Source: Sphingomonas sp. AR_OL41 (lineage in GTDB: Bacteria; Pseudomonadota; Alphaproteobacteria; Sphingomonadales; Sphingomonadaceae). From it: DNA of 63,934 nucleotides. The notes under the pieces are model-generated. The model saw nothing but the letters and a program-made list of their open reading frames with translations. It was not told where the DNA came from and made no database searches. Location: the NCBI RefSeq assembly GCF_029911635.1, contig NZ_JARYTI010000026.1:1-63934 (forward strand). Reading direction: 5' to 3'. How positions within the stretch are numbered: position 1 is the first letter of the stretch; every line of letters begins with the position of its first letter. This document shows, in pieces, positions 1 to 8,275 of this stretch. The translations under genes and the position numbers were made by a program.

Positions 1-14
1 TTGCGACGCGAACT

Positions 15-191
15 TCATCGAGGCCAGCGGTCATAGGCCGCGCTGATAGGCCGGACATATGACCGCACCGTTCCCAGGCGATGAATCGACTGCTGACAGC
101 TCTTGCTACGCGGGCCGTTCCACATATGCGGGTTGATGGCGTCAGGCTCTGGGCCGGGCCAAGGATGTGCCTCAAAGAGCGGGGTGGTCAT
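15..191 (-). CDS. Possible 58-residue hypothetical protein
   Basis: A short reading frame starts with ATG at 191 and stops with TGA at 15-17. The predicted peptide begins MTTPLFEAHPWPGP and is rich in Pro, Trp and Arg. I recognise no family. There is no convincing Shine-Dalgarno sequence before the start. It lies on the 3' side of the tRNA-Gly gene, where integrated elements often sit, so it could be a gene remnant. It may equally be a chance frame, and confidence is low. Confidence 0.2.
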   Translation of the reverse strand: MTTPLFEAHPWPGPEPDAINPHMWNGPRSKSCQQSIHRLGTVRSYVRPISAAYDRWPR

Positions 192-446
192 CGTTCTAGA
201 CTGAGCCGCCCCAATCTTCCGCTATCTGACAGGTGATGCTCAGAATCTGCACCGGGGTCCTTTGCTTCCGTCAGGTCGGTTAGCGCCGCCAATTGCCCGA
301 AGCGCTTGCGCGTCCGAATCGTCGTCGCTCTCGCCGACGTCCCTGAAACGCCTGCCGGCGAGCTCGTGCGAAAATAATTGAGAAACGTGTCAATCACTGC
401 TGGCGTCCACGCCTCGAAATCGGTGGACACCCGGTGGACGCCCGGC
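192..446. other. Gap without recognisable gene
   Basis: Between the short frame at the left edge and the terminator of tRNA-Gly no convincing coding sequence is visible. The open frames crossing this stretch run into the tRNA gene and have unconvincing composition. A short near-duplicate, CGGTGGAC then CCGGTGGACG, occurs at about 421-440. No RNA motif, insertion-sequence end or integrase fragment is recognisable. Confidence 0.4.
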
Positions 447-477
447 CGAAAAACAGAAAGGGCCGCTTTCGCGGCCC
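447..477 (-). terminator. Rho-independent terminator of tRNA-Gly
   Basis: Read on the minus strand, a perfect 7-bp stem (GGGCCGC / GCGGCCC at 460-466 and 471-477) with a GAAA loop is followed by TTTCTGTTTTT. It lies about 30 bases beyond the 3' end of tRNA-Gly. The stem, tetraloop and T-rich tail are all visible, so this is a strong intrinsic terminator for the tRNA transcript. Confidence 0.8.
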
Positions 478-508
478 GTCTGCAACACATTGTTTTCTCT
501 AAGAAAAC

Positions 509-583
509 TGGAGCGGGCGAAGGGATTCGAACCCTCGACCCCAACCTTGGCAAGGTTGTGCTCTACCCCTGAGCTACGCCCGC
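509..583 (-). tRNA. tRNA-Gly (anticodon GCC)
   Basis: On the minus strand the sequence folds as a complete cloverleaf. The acceptor arm GCGGGCG pairs with CGCCCGC, the D-arm starts GTAGCTCAG, the anticodon loop reads TTGCCAA (anticodon GCC), and the T-arm contains GGTTCGAATCC. The discriminator base is T and CCA is encoded (509-511). It is followed by its own intrinsic terminator. The predicted peptide GIRTLDPN in a plus-strand frame here is the familiar translation artefact of tRNA genes. Confidence 0.97.
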
Positions 584-754
584 TCTGGCGCCGTGGCCCG
601 GAAACGTACCGGGCGGGGTAAGGGGGCGGCCTCTAGCATCGCCCCCCGGGGGCTGCAAGCCGTTATCGTGCGCTTTGTCGCCGATGCCAAAAAGCCTTGG
701 CTTGGCGGCCCGAGCGACCACATAAGGCGGTATACACGCGCAAAGGAATGACCG

Positions 755-1666
755 TTGGCTACCCTGGGAATGACCACCGCCGAACGCGAAGCCGTCGAGA
801 CCTTCCGTCGCGACGTGGTCGAGCCGTCGATGAACAGCCTCGTGCTGATCGATTTCTGGGCGGAATGGTGCGGGCCGTGCAAGGCGCTGACCCCGGTGCT
901 GGAAAAGGTCGCCGCCGATTATGCCGACAAGGGCGTGGTCCTGGCGAAGGTCGATACCGACAAGAACCAGTTCATCGCCGCGCAGTTCCAGATCAAGTCG
1001 ATCCCGACGGTCTATGCGATGTTCCAGGGCCAGCTCGTCGCCGACCTGACGACCGCGCGCACCGAGACGCAGCTCAAGGCGATGCTCGACCAGATCCTGC
1101 GCCAGCTGCCGATCGAGAGTGAGGCAGCGAGCGCCGAGGCCGAGCTCGAGCCGTTGATCGCGATGGGCGAACAGGTGCTCGGCGAAGGCGATGCCGAGCG
1201 CGCGCTGGGCATCTTCCAGCAGCTCGCCGAGATGGCGCCGACACACCCCGCGGTCGAATCGGGGCTGGTGCGCGCGCTGGTCGCGACCGGGCGACTCGAC
1301 GAAGCCGAAGCAGCGCTCGCCGCCCTGCCCGAGGAATCGGCCAAGGCACCGGCGATCGAGCGCGCCCGCGCCGCGCTGGCGCTGGCGCGCGATGCCAAGC
1401 CGGTCGACGACCTGTCGGGCCTCGCCGCCGAAGTGGCCGCGCATCCCGACGATCACGCCAGGCGTTTCGAACTGGCCGGTGGCCAGATGGCGGCCGGCGA
1501 CCGCGACGCCGCGGCCGATTCGCTGCTCGCGATCATCGCCGCCGACCGCGACTGGAACGAGGGTGCCGCGCGCACCCAGTTGCTCAAGCTGTTCGAGGTG
1601 GTCGGACTGGAAGATCCGTGGGTTTCGGCGCAGCGCCGCAAGCTCTCGGCGATCCTGTTCGGATGA
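755..1666 (+). CDS. Thioredoxin-fold co-chaperone, CnoX/YbbN type
   Basis: 303 residues. An N-terminal thioredoxin domain (about 10-115) with active site WCGPC at 38-42 and the cis-proline segment SIPTVY is followed by a helical TPR-like C-terminal half (about 125-303). This architecture is that of CnoX/YbbN, a cytoplasmic holdase that hands substrates to GroEL and DnaK. E. coli CnoX lacks the CxxC pair while alphaproteobacterial versions keep it, so redox activity is plausible. I chose the TTG start at 755 because AAAGGA precedes it at good spacing; ATG at 770 is the alternative. Its stop overlaps the next start by 4 bases, so it heads an operon. Confidence 0.85.
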   Translation: MATLGMTTAEREAVETFRRDVVEPSMNSLVLIDFWAEWCGPCKALTPVLEKVAADYADKGVVLAKVDTDKNQFIAAQFQIKSIPTVYAMFQGQLVADLTTARTETQLKAMLDQILRQLPIESEAASAEAELEPLIAMGEQVLGEGDAERALGIFQQLAEMAPTHPAVESGLVRALVATGRLDEAEAALAALPEESAKAPAIERARAALALARDAKPVDDLSGLAAEVAAHPDDHARRFELAGGQMAAGDRDAAADSLLAIIAADRDWNEGAARTQLLKLFEVVGLEDPWVSAQRRKLSAILFG

Positions 1667-2292
1667 CGACCATCGCGAAGACCACGCGCCTGTCGGTCTT
1701 TCCGCTGGCCGGCGCGCTGCTCTTCCCGGGCATGCACCTGCCGCTGCACATCTTCGAGCCGCGCTACCGCGCGCTGGTCAGCGATGCGATGGCGCGCGAC
1801 CGCCGCATCGGCATGATCCAGCCGCGCCCCGGCGCGCCGAGCGATCGGCCGGCGCTGTTCGACATCGGCTGCGTCGGCAAGATCGCCGAAGTCGAGGCGC
1901 TCGACGATGGGCGCTACAATCTCATCCTGCAGGGCGTGTCGCTGTTCCGCGTCGTGCGCGAGCTCGATGTCACCACCGCATTCCGCCAGGTCGAAGCCGA
2001 GCTGCTCGCGCAGGACGCCGATCCGACCCTGTCGCTGTCGCGCCGTGCCGCGCTCGAGATGGAATCGCGCCGCTTCGCCGATGCCCAAGGCTATGCCGTC
2101 GACTGGGAGGCCGTCACGCGACTCGACGACGAGGCCTTGGTCAACGGCATCGCCCAGATCGCGCCGTTCGACGTCGCCGCCAAACAGGCGCTGCTCGAAG
2201 CCGGCGAGATCGAGGAACGCGCCGAACTGATCATCCAGCTGATGCAGTTCTTCGGCCGCCACGACGGCGATGATTCGGTGACGTTGCAGTGA
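1663..2292 (+). CDS. LON peptidase substrate-binding domain protein
   Basis: 209 residues from the ATG overlapping the previous stop (ATGA). The N-terminal half shows the signature of the Lon N-terminal (PUA-like) domain: FPLAGALLFPGMHLPLHIFE, then RYRALVSDA. There is no AAA+ or Ser-Lys protease domain, so this is a stand-alone LON domain protein, thought to bind substrates but of unproven role. In alphaproteobacteria such genes often follow a thioredoxin/TPR gene, as here, suggesting a link to protein quality control (inference). A Trm112-like gene that often follows is absent. Confidence 0.85.
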   Translation: MTTIAKTTRLSVFPLAGALLFPGMHLPLHIFEPRYRALVSDAMARDRRIGMIQPRPGAPSDRPALFDIGCVGKIAEVEALDDGRYNLILQGVSLFRVVRELDVTTAFRQVEAELLAQDADPTLSLSRRAALEMESRRFADAQGYAVDWEAVTRLDDEALVNGIAQIAPFDVAAKQALLEAGEIEERAELIIQLMQFFGRHDGDDSVTLQ

Positions 2293-2489
2293 GCAAGCGT
2301 ACAGCGGCGAAGCGCAAAGGACGCGCTGGTGGCGCCGCGATGATGGTCTGGATGTTCTTCGCCAACCTGTTCGACCCGAAACAGGTCGCCGCGATCGAGC
2401 ATATCGGCACGCAGCGACGTATCGGACCGGACGCGCTGCGCATTGCCGCGACTTCCGCCGCGCCGGCCAGCGAGACCGAGAGCCGATGA
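2289..2489 (+). CDS. Small uncharacterised protein in the LON operon
   Basis: 66 residues, starting at GTG in a GTGA overlap with the LON gene and ending in an ATGA overlap with the next gene, so coupling on both sides supports it being real. The N-terminus is strongly basic (SKRTAAKRKGR). It is followed by one hydrophobic stretch (GGAAMMVWMFFANLF, about 15-29) and an Ala/Ser-rich tail. It may be a small membrane-associated protein. I recognise no family. Confidence 0.5.
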   Translation: MSKRTAAKRKGRAGGAAMMVWMFFANLFDPKQVAAIEHIGTQRRIGPDALRIAATSAAPASETESR

Positions 2490-2884
2490 GCGGTGCCGAC
2501 GATCTCAGCGGCGGCTGGGACGGCATCTACAACTACCCGCGCGGCATGCGCCCAAATGCGTTCACCGCCACGCTGCGCGATTCGGGTGGGTTGTTGGCGG
2601 GAGAAGCGAGTGAACCCAGCCAGGACCCGCAGGACCACGGCGCCATACTGCACGCGTTGCTGGAGGGATCACGCGAGGGCAGCGCGGTTCGCTTTGTCAA
2701 AACCTACGACGCGCCGTCGCGGGCGCATTATGCGGTAATCTATAGCGGCACGGTCAACGGCGAAGGTACCGAGATCAGCGGACGATGGGATATTCCCGGC
2801 GTGTGGTCCGGCACCTTCATCATGGTGCGCCACGTCGGCGCGGAGAACGTCGCCGAGACCCGCGTCGAAGAGACCGTCCGCTAG
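2486..2884 (+). CDS. Conserved hypothetical protein, lipocalin-like strand pattern
   Basis: 132 residues, ATG in a 4-base overlap with the preceding small gene. The sequence has no signal peptide or membrane segment. It alternates short beta-like strands with Gly turns (GGWDGIYNYP near the start; ISGRWDIPGVWSGTFIM near the end), as in small beta-barrel proteins of the DUF1579/lipocalin type. No catalytic motif is visible. Its TAG stop shares the palindrome CTAG with the stop of the convergent hydroxylase gene, so one tetranucleotide ends both genes. Confidence 0.6.
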   Translation: MSGADDLSGGWDGIYNYPRGMRPNAFTATLRDSGGLLAGEASEPSQDPQDHGAILHALLEGSREGSAVRFVKTYDAPSRAHYAVIYSGTVNGEGTEISGRWDIPGVWSGTFIMVRHVGAENVAETRVEETVR

Positions 2885-4098
2885 ACCCTCAGCCCCTGCA
2901 GCAGCCGCGGCACGTCGCCGCTTTCGCCACGTGCTTCGGCCATGAAGCGCTGCTTGAGCGGCGGCAGTTTCTCGACCGCCGACAGGCCGAAGCGGCGCAC
3001 CGCATTGGCGGTGCGGCCGGGGATCCCGAACAGCCGGGTCAGCCCATCGGTCGCCGCGGCGACCATGAAGGTGTCGAGGCTGCGCCAGCGCTCGTAGCGC
3101 GCCAACAACTGCGCATCGCCGAGATCGAGGCCGAGCCGTTTACCGTCGACCAAAACCTCGACCAGCGTCGCCACGTCGCGAAACCCGACATTGACCCCCT
3201 GCCCGGCGATCGGGTGGATGCCGTGCGCAGCGTCGCCGACCAGCGCGAGGCGTTCGGCGGTGATCGTCGCTGCGTGATGGAAACCGAGCGGATAGCTCGA
3301 GCGTGGGCCCAATGGCCCGAGCTCGCCGAGAAAGCCGCCCATGCGCTTGCTCGCCTCGTCGAGCAGCCCGCGTTCGGACAGCTTGAGCATCCCGTCGGCC
3401 TGGTTGCGTCTGACCGACCAGACGATCGCCGAGCGATGCCCCTGCGCGTCGTCGTTGAGCGGCAGGATCGCGAACGGGCCCTGCGGGTAGAAGATCTCGA
3501 AGGCGACGTTCTCATGGGAATGTTCGTGGTGCAGCGAGGTGACGATCGCGGCGTGATCATAGGTCCAGCGCGCGACACGCAGGCCCGCCGCGTCGCGCGT
3601 CGGCGAGTTGCGTCCCTCTGCCGCGATGAGCAGCGAAGCACGCACCACCGCCCCGCTGTCGAGCGTCGCGACGACGCCGTGCGGTCCGCGATCGACCGAC
3701 ACCGCACGCGTCTTCATGCGCAGGTCGACATGCGGCGCAGCGTGCGCGGCGGCATGGAGCGCGCCGCGCAGATAGCGGTTCTCGAACATGTGCCCGAGTG
3801 CACCCTCGCCCGCCTCGGGCACGAAATCGAGCTTGCCGGGCTCCAGCCCGTCGCTGACGCGGATGCCCTGGATCGGGCAGCCGCGATCGCGAATCCGGTC
3901 GATCACCCCGATCGCATCGAGCATGCGCCACGGCGCACTCGCGATCGCCGAGGCACGCCCGTCGAAACCCGCGGCGAGAATCACCTCGGGGTCGGCGATA
4001 TCGACGACGATCGACGTAAGACCATGCGCGTCGAGCGCCACGGCGAGCGCGCTCCCGACCAAACCGCCACCGAGAATGAGCACATCTGCCTGATCCAT
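2881..4098 (-). CDS. UbiH/UbiF-family FAD-dependent hydroxylase
   Basis: 405 residues. The N-terminal dinucleotide-binding motif GGGLVGS (10-16) and the second FAD motif GDAAHGIHPIAGQGVN in the C-terminal third place it in the UbiH/UbiF/Coq6 flavoprotein monooxygenases, which hydroxylate the aromatic ring of ubiquinone precursors using NAD(P)H and O2. Which ring position is modified cannot be told from sequence. A COQ9-family gene at 56152-56811 is a second ubiquinone-pathway gene in this window. The gene is divergent from ftsK and ends tail-to-tail with the preceding operon. Confidence 0.88.
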   Translation of the reverse strand: MDQADVLILGGGLVGSALAVALDAHGLTSIVVDIADPEVILAAGFDGRASAIASAPWRMLDAIGVIDRIRDRGCPIQGIRVSDGLEPGKLDFVPEAGEGALGHMFENRYLRGALHAAAHAAPHVDLRMKTRAVSVDRGPHGVVATLDSGAVVRASLLIAAEGRNSPTRDAAGLRVARWTYDHAAIVTSLHHEHSHENVAFEIFYPQGPFAILPLNDDAQGHRSAIVWSVRRNQADGMLKLSERGLLDEASKRMGGFLGELGPLGPRSSYPLGFHHAATITAERLALVGDAAHGIHPIAGQGVNVGFRDVATLVEVLVDGKRLGLDLGDAQLLARYERWRSLDTFMVAAATDGLTRLFGIPGRTANAVRRFGLSAVEKLPPLKQRFMAEARGESGDVPRLLQGLRV

Positions 4099-4266
4099 GC
4101 TGTCGTCCTAAGGGGTTTTGGCGCGCGGCGGAAGCTGCACCTTGTGGCTGCACTCCCCGACCGCCCTCGCCCGGCGTATGCGTGCGACAAGCGGCACCTG
4201 CTTGACGTCGGACTCGCGAAGGACGATGATTCCACGGTACAGACAGCGAACATCGAAGGACGAGAT

Positions 4267-6567
4267 ATGGCGAGCCGCGCGCGGCCGGCATTGTGGCGCG
4301 AGACGGTGAAAGCCGGGGCGGCGCGCAGCGGAGCGTTGATCATCGCGGTAGCGATGCTGACCGCCTGCGCGCTGATGGCGATCGCACTCGCGACCTATCA
4401 TTCCGGCGACCCCTCGTTCGACACCGCCGCGGGCGGCCCGGCGCTCAACTGGTTGGGGACGCCCGGCGCATGGTTCGCCGATTTCGCCTTCATGGCGCTG
4501 GGCCTGCCGGTCGCGCTGCTGCTGCCGATCGTCGCGATCTTCGCGACGCGCATCTGGCGCGGCGTGTATATCGGGCGGTGGCAGCTGATGCTGTTCCTTG
4601 CGCTTGTCGGCGCGGCCTTGATGGCGACGACCTTTGCACTGTTTTCGAGCGGCACCGTCCTCGCGCTGCCGGCGGGTTGGGGCGGGCTTGTCGGCATGGC
4701 CGGCGCCTGGGCGCTGCATGCCGCGATCGACCTGATCGGCAACCCACAGGCCATCCTGTGGACCGCGCGCGGCGTGGCGCTGCTGACCGGCATGGCCGGC
4801 GTCGCGATCTGGGCGTGGGGCGTGACGATAGATGGCGGCCTGCCACGCTGGCGCCCGGCGCTGCCGCGTCCATCGCGCGCCAATCGTCCCGATGCCGAGC
4901 AGGAAGTGCTTCCGCCCGAGCCGCAGCGCAAGGCACAACCCGTACCGCGCGCCGTTGCAATGCCCGATGCGCGGCCCGGCCCGGTGATCGCCGAGCGCAA
5001 CCTGTCGCCCTCGGTCGCCAAGCCCAAGGCGACGCAGACCTCTTTCGACCTGGGCGACAACAGCCAGTTGCCGCCGCTCAACCTGCTCAAGCCCGGCCCG
5101 CCCTCGACCGGCGCGAACATCGACAAGGCCGCGCTCGAGCGCAATGCGCGGTTGCTCGAATCGGTGCTCGACGACTTCCACGTCAAGGGATCGATCATCA
5201 ACGTCCGGCCCGGCCCGGTGGTGACGATGTACGAACTCGAGCCCGCCGCCGGCATCAAGGCGAGTCGCGTCGTCTCGCTGTCCGACGATATCGCGCGCAA
5301 CATGTCGGCGGTGTCGGCGCGCGTCGCGACGATCCCGGGGCGGACGGTGATCGGCATCGAGCTGCCCAATGCGCGGCGCGAGATGGTCAATCTGCACGAA
5401 TTGATCGGATCGCAATCGTTCGACGACCAGAGCGCCTCGCTGCCGCTGGTGCTGGGCAAGAACATCGCCGGCGACCCGGTGATCTCGGATCTCGCGCCGA
5501 TGCCGCATCTGCTGATCGCCGGCACGACCGGGTCGGGCAAGTCGGTCGGCCTCAACTGCATGATCCTGTCGCTGCTCTACCGGCTCAAGCCCGATCAGTG
5601 CAAAATGATCATGATCGACCCCAAGATGCTCGAACTGAGCATGTATGAGGACATCCCGCATCTGCTCGCGCCGGTCGTCACCGATCCGGCCAAGGCAGTG
5701 CGCGCGCTCAAATGGGCGGTCGAGCAGATGGAGGATCGCTACCGACAAATGTCGTCGGTCGGCGTGCGCAGCCTCGCCAGCTTCAACGAGAAGGTCCGCG
5801 CGGCACGCGCCAAGGGCCAGCCGATGGGCCGCAAGGTGCAGACCGGTTACCATCCGAGCAGCGGCCAGCCGGTCTATGAGGAGGAGCAGCTCGACTATCA
5901 GCCGTTGCCGCAGATCGTCATCGTCGTCGACGAGCTCGCCGACCTGATGATGACCGCCGGCAAGGAGGTCGAGTTCCTCATCCAGCGCCTCGCGCAAAAG
6001 GCGCGCGCCGCGGGCATCCACCTCATCCTCGCGACGCAGCGGCCGTCGGTCGATGTCATCACCGGGGTGATCAAGGCCAATCTGCCGACGCGGATCAGCT
6101 TCCACGTCACCTCCAAGATCGATTCGCGCACCATCCTCGGCGAGCAGGGCGCCGAACAGCTGCTCGGCAAGGGCGACATGCTCTACATGCCCGGCGGCAA
6201 GGGTGTGGTGCGCGTGCACGGCCCGTTCGTCAGCGATGACGAGGTGCGCGCCGTCGCCGACCATTGGCGGGCGCAGGGCCAGCCCGACTATATCCAGTCG
6301 GTCACCGAGGAGCCCGAGGACAGTTTCGCGCTCGACGGCGCACCGACCGGCGAGGATTCGGCCGAGGACCAGCAATATCGCGCGGCGATCCAGCTCGTCG
6401 TCGAGAGCCAGAAGGCCTCGACCTCGTGGCTGCAGCGCCAGCTGCGCGTCGGCTACAACAGCGCGGCGCGGCTGATCGAGCGCATGGAGAAGGACGGGAT
6501 CGTCGGTCGACCCGATCATGTGGGCCGTCGCGAAGTACTGCGCGATCGCGACGGAAACCCGCTATAG
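4267..6567 (+). CDS. ftsK: DNA translocase FtsK
   Basis: 766 residues. The N-terminus has about four membrane segments (roughly 20-185), then a Pro-rich linker. The motor domain carries Walker A GTTGSGKS (419-426) and Walker B IVIVVDELAD (about 550-558). A C-terminal winged-helix gamma domain (about 707-766) recognises polar KOPS-type sites. FtsK couples septation to chromosome-dimer resolution and terminus segregation. It is much shorter than E. coli FtsK because the linker is short, as usual in alphaproteobacteria. I chose the ATG at 4267, preceded by GAAGGA; the open frame extends far upstream but is antisense to the hydroxylase gene. Confidence 0.95.
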   Translation: MASRARPALWRETVKAGAARSGALIIAVAMLTACALMAIALATYHSGDPSFDTAAGGPALNWLGTPGAWFADFAFMALGLPVALLLPIVAIFATRIWRGVYIGRWQLMLFLALVGAALMATTFALFSSGTVLALPAGWGGLVGMAGAWALHAAIDLIGNPQAILWTARGVALLTGMAGVAIWAWGVTIDGGLPRWRPALPRPSRANRPDAEQEVLPPEPQRKAQPVPRAVAMPDARPGPVIAERNLSPSVAKPKATQTSFDLGDNSQLPPLNLLKPGPPSTGANIDKAALERNARLLESVLDDFHVKGSIINVRPGPVVTMYELEPAAGIKASRVVSLSDDIARNMSAVSARVATIPGRTVIGIELPNARREMVNLHELIGSQSFDDQSASLPLVLGKNIAGDPVISDLAPMPHLLIAGTTGSGKSVGLNCMILSLLYRLKPDQCKMIMIDPKMLELSMYEDIPHLLAPVVTDPAKAVRALKWAVEQMEDRYRQMSSVGVRSLASFNEKVRAARAKGQPMGRKVQTGYHPSSGQPVYEEEQLDYQPLPQIVIVVDELADLMMTAGKEVEFLIQRLAQKARAAGIHLILATQRPSVDVITGVIKANLPTRISFHVTSKIDSRTILGEQGAEQLLGKGDMLYMPGGKGVVRVHGPFVSDDEVRAVADHWRAQGQPDYIQSVTEEPEDSFALDGAPTGEDSAEDQQYRAAIQLVVESQKASTSWLQRQLRVGYNSAARLIERMEKDGIVGRPDHVGRREVLRDRDGNPL

Positions 6568-6635
6568 CGCAGGCGGTTCAGGGGGGGTTCAATCCCCGAC
6601 CGGCAGGGCCGGCGTTCTGAATTCGGGAGAATATT

Positions 6636-7253
6636 GTGTTTCCTCGCTTCCTTTCCGCGCTGGCGCTGCTCGCCGCGCCGGCTGCGATCGCCGCGCCGGC
6701 ACCGGTGTCGGGCGACCTTGCGCTGGTCCAGCAGCATCTCCAGTCGGTCGAGACGATGACCGCCGCGTTCAGCCAGACCGATCGCGCCGGCAAGGTGCTG
6801 ACCGGTACGTTGACGCTGAAAAAGCCCGGCAAGATCCGCTTCCAGTATCAGCAGGGCGTACCGATCCTGATCGTCGGCGACGGCAAGGCGCTGACCTTCA
6901 TCGATTACTCGGTGAAGCAGGTGCAGCGCTGGCCGATCGGCAATTCGCCGCTCGGCATCCTGCTCGATCCGTCGCGCGACATCAGCAAGGTGGCGCGTGT
7001 CGTGCCCGGCGGTGACGCGCGGATCGTGTCAATCGATGCCGCCGACCCGCGCCATCCCGAATATGGCCGCATCAACATGATCTTCGTGCGCGATGCATCG
7101 GCCCCGTCGGGCCTGATGCTGCAAGGCTGGATCACGCTCGACTCGCAGAACAACCGCACCACCGTCCGGCTGTCGAATCAGCGCTTCAACGCGCCGGTCA
7201 GCGACGGAGCGTTCCGCTTCAACGATCCACGGCCCAATTCGCACAAGAATTGA
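6636..7253 (+). CDS. lolA: Outer-membrane lipoprotein carrier protein LolA
   Basis: 205 residues from a GTG start preceded by GGGAGA. A signal peptide (about 1-20, hydrophobic, ending AIAAP) directs it to the periplasm. The mature part shows the LolA pattern: MTAAFSQTDRAGKVLTGTL, KKPGKIRFQYQ, and a C-terminal LSNQRFN segment. LolA shuttles lipoproteins from the LolCDE complex to the outer membrane. It lies 68 bases after ftsK, a neighbour pairing also found in many other proteobacteria, and may be cotranscribed with it. Confidence 0.92.
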   Translation: MFPRFLSALALLAAPAAIAAPAPVSGDLALVQQHLQSVETMTAAFSQTDRAGKVLTGTLTLKKPGKIRFQYQQGVPILIVGDGKALTFIDYSVKQVQRWPIGNSPLGILLDPSRDISKVARVVPGGDARIVSIDAADPRHPEYGRINMIFVRDASAPSGLMLQGWITLDSQNNRTTVRLSNQRFNAPVSDGAFRFNDPRPNSHKN

Positions 7254-7376
7254 TTCCCCGTTCATACAGGCGACAGGTTCACCCGCGTAAGAGCGGAATT
7301 GCGGATGGAGCCCGCCGGGATTTTCCCCCTGTTGCCCGGCAATGCTCCTTCCCGCCTGCGTGACGAACGCTAGGTC
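7254..7376 (+). ncRNA. Candidate structured RNA between lolA and xth
   Basis: The gap folds into a plausible three-way junction. A closing stem pairs CGTTC (7259-7263) with GAACG (7364-7368) and CAGGCG (7267-7272) with CGCCTG (7353-7358). One arm is CCGC/GCGG. A longer arm is GGAGC-CC-GCCGGG paired with CCCGGC-AAT-GCTCC. A strong terminator follows at once. I could not match it to 6S, SRP, TPP, FMN, cobalamin or SAM-II consensus features. It may be a small RNA or 3'-UTR-derived RNA. The pairing is by eye only. Confidence 0.4.
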
Positions 7377-7411
7377 GGCCCTCGCTCCATGCCCCCGGAG
7401 CGAGGGCCTTT
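7377..7411 (+). terminator. Strong intrinsic terminator
   Basis: A perfect 12-bp stem (7377-7388 with 7397-7408, GGCCCTCGCTCC against its complement) with an 8-base loop is followed by TTT. It ends the ftsK-lolA transcript and/or the structured RNA immediately upstream. The T run is short, so Rho-independent efficiency depends on the very stable GC stem. Confidence 0.75.
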
Positions 7412-7466
7412 CCATGTCCGACGCGCCGGGCTGGCATATGGCGACCGGCGTGGCTACATCGCCGCC

Positions 7467-8273
7467 ATGCCGGTACCAGGAACCCAGACGCTGAAGATCG
7501 TTTCGTGGAACATCAACTCGGTGCGCTTCCGGATCGAGATCGTCGCGCGTTTCCTGCGCGAGGTGCAGCCCGACATCCTGTGCCTGCAGGAGACCAAGGT
7601 GATCGATGGCGATTTTCCCGCCGCGCCGTTCCGCGCGCTGGGCTATCCGCACATCGTGCTGCACGGCCAGCGGATGCATCACGGTGTGGCGATCATCAGT
7701 CGCGTGCCAATCGTCGAGGACGATCGCTTCGACTGGCAGGCCAATCGCGAGGCGCGCCATGTCGGCGTACGACTCCCCAACGGCATGCGGCTCGAGAATG
7801 TCTATGTGCCCGCCGGGGGCGACGTGCCCGACCGCGAGGTGAACCCGAAATTCGGCCAGAAGCTCGATTTCGTCGAACGCATGACGCGCTGGTCCGAGTC
7901 GCTCGACGTCCCGACGATGCTGGTCGGCGACTTCAACATCGCGCCGCTCGAATCCGACGTGTGGAGCCACAAGCAACTGCTCGGCGTCGTCAGCCACACG
8001 CCGGTCGAGGTGGCCGCGCTCGACGGGCTGAAAGCCTCGAACAGCTGGATCGATCTCGGCCGCCACTTCGTGCCCGCGCCGCAACGGCTGTTCACGTGGT
8101 GGAGCTACCGCGCGACGGATCGACTCGCTTCGGACCGCGGACGGCGGCTCGATCATATGTGGGCGACCTCCGATGTCGCGGCCACCGCGCTGGGCCATTC
8201 GGTGTTCGAGGATTGCCGCGACTGGCTCAAGCCATCGGACCATGTCCCGATCATGACCGAGCTCGCGCTGTGA
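7467..8273 (+). CDS. xth: Exodeoxyribonuclease III (AP endonuclease)
   Basis: 268 residues. Family motifs run in order: WNINSVR (14-20), QETK with the metal-binding Glu (about 39-42), VGDFNIAP (about 153-160) and SDHVPI with the catalytic His (about 257-262). It cleaves DNA 5' to abasic sites and degrades duplex DNA 3' to 5' in base-excision repair. I chose ATG at 7467; an in-frame extension to 7389 would start inside the terminator loop and is unlikely. Its stop overlaps the next gene's possible GTG start. Confidence 0.93.
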   Translation: MPVPGTQTLKIVSWNINSVRFRIEIVARFLREVQPDILCLQETKVIDGDFPAAPFRALGYPHIVLHGQRMHHGVAIISRVPIVEDDRFDWQANREARHVGVRLPNGMRLENVYVPAGGDVPDREVNPKFGQKLDFVERMTRWSESLDVPTMLVGDFNIAPLESDVWSHKQLLGVVSHTPVEVAALDGLKASNSWIDLGRHFVPAPQRLFTWWSYRATDRLASDRGRRLDHMWATSDVAATALGHSVFEDCRDWLKPSDHVPIMTELAL

Positions 8274-8275
8274 CC

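Noticed and set aside
188..553. Minus-strand 121-residue frame over the left edge
   Set aside because: Its start lies in the tRNA-Gly gene and the protein has low plausibility, with no domain.
378..572. Plus-strand 64-residue frame containing GIRTLDPN
   Set aside because: It crosses the tRNA-Gly gene; this peptide is a classic translation artefact of tRNA sequence.
2785..4266. In-frame upstream extension of ftsK
   Set aside because: It is antisense to the UbiH-type gene; the ATG at 4267 has a ribosome-binding site and begins the membrane helices.
4108..6519. 803-residue minus-strand open frame
   Set aside because: It is antisense to ftsK, which has all its motifs; long antisense frames are common in GC-rich DNA.
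7254..7411. 6S RNA or SRP RNA identity for the structured gap
   Set aside because: 6S is longer with a symmetric central bubble, and the SRP apical motif (GGAAG...GCAG) is absent; I keep it as unidentified.
7389..7466. Upstream extension of xth
   Set aside because: It would start inside the terminator loop; the exonuclease family starts near 7467.
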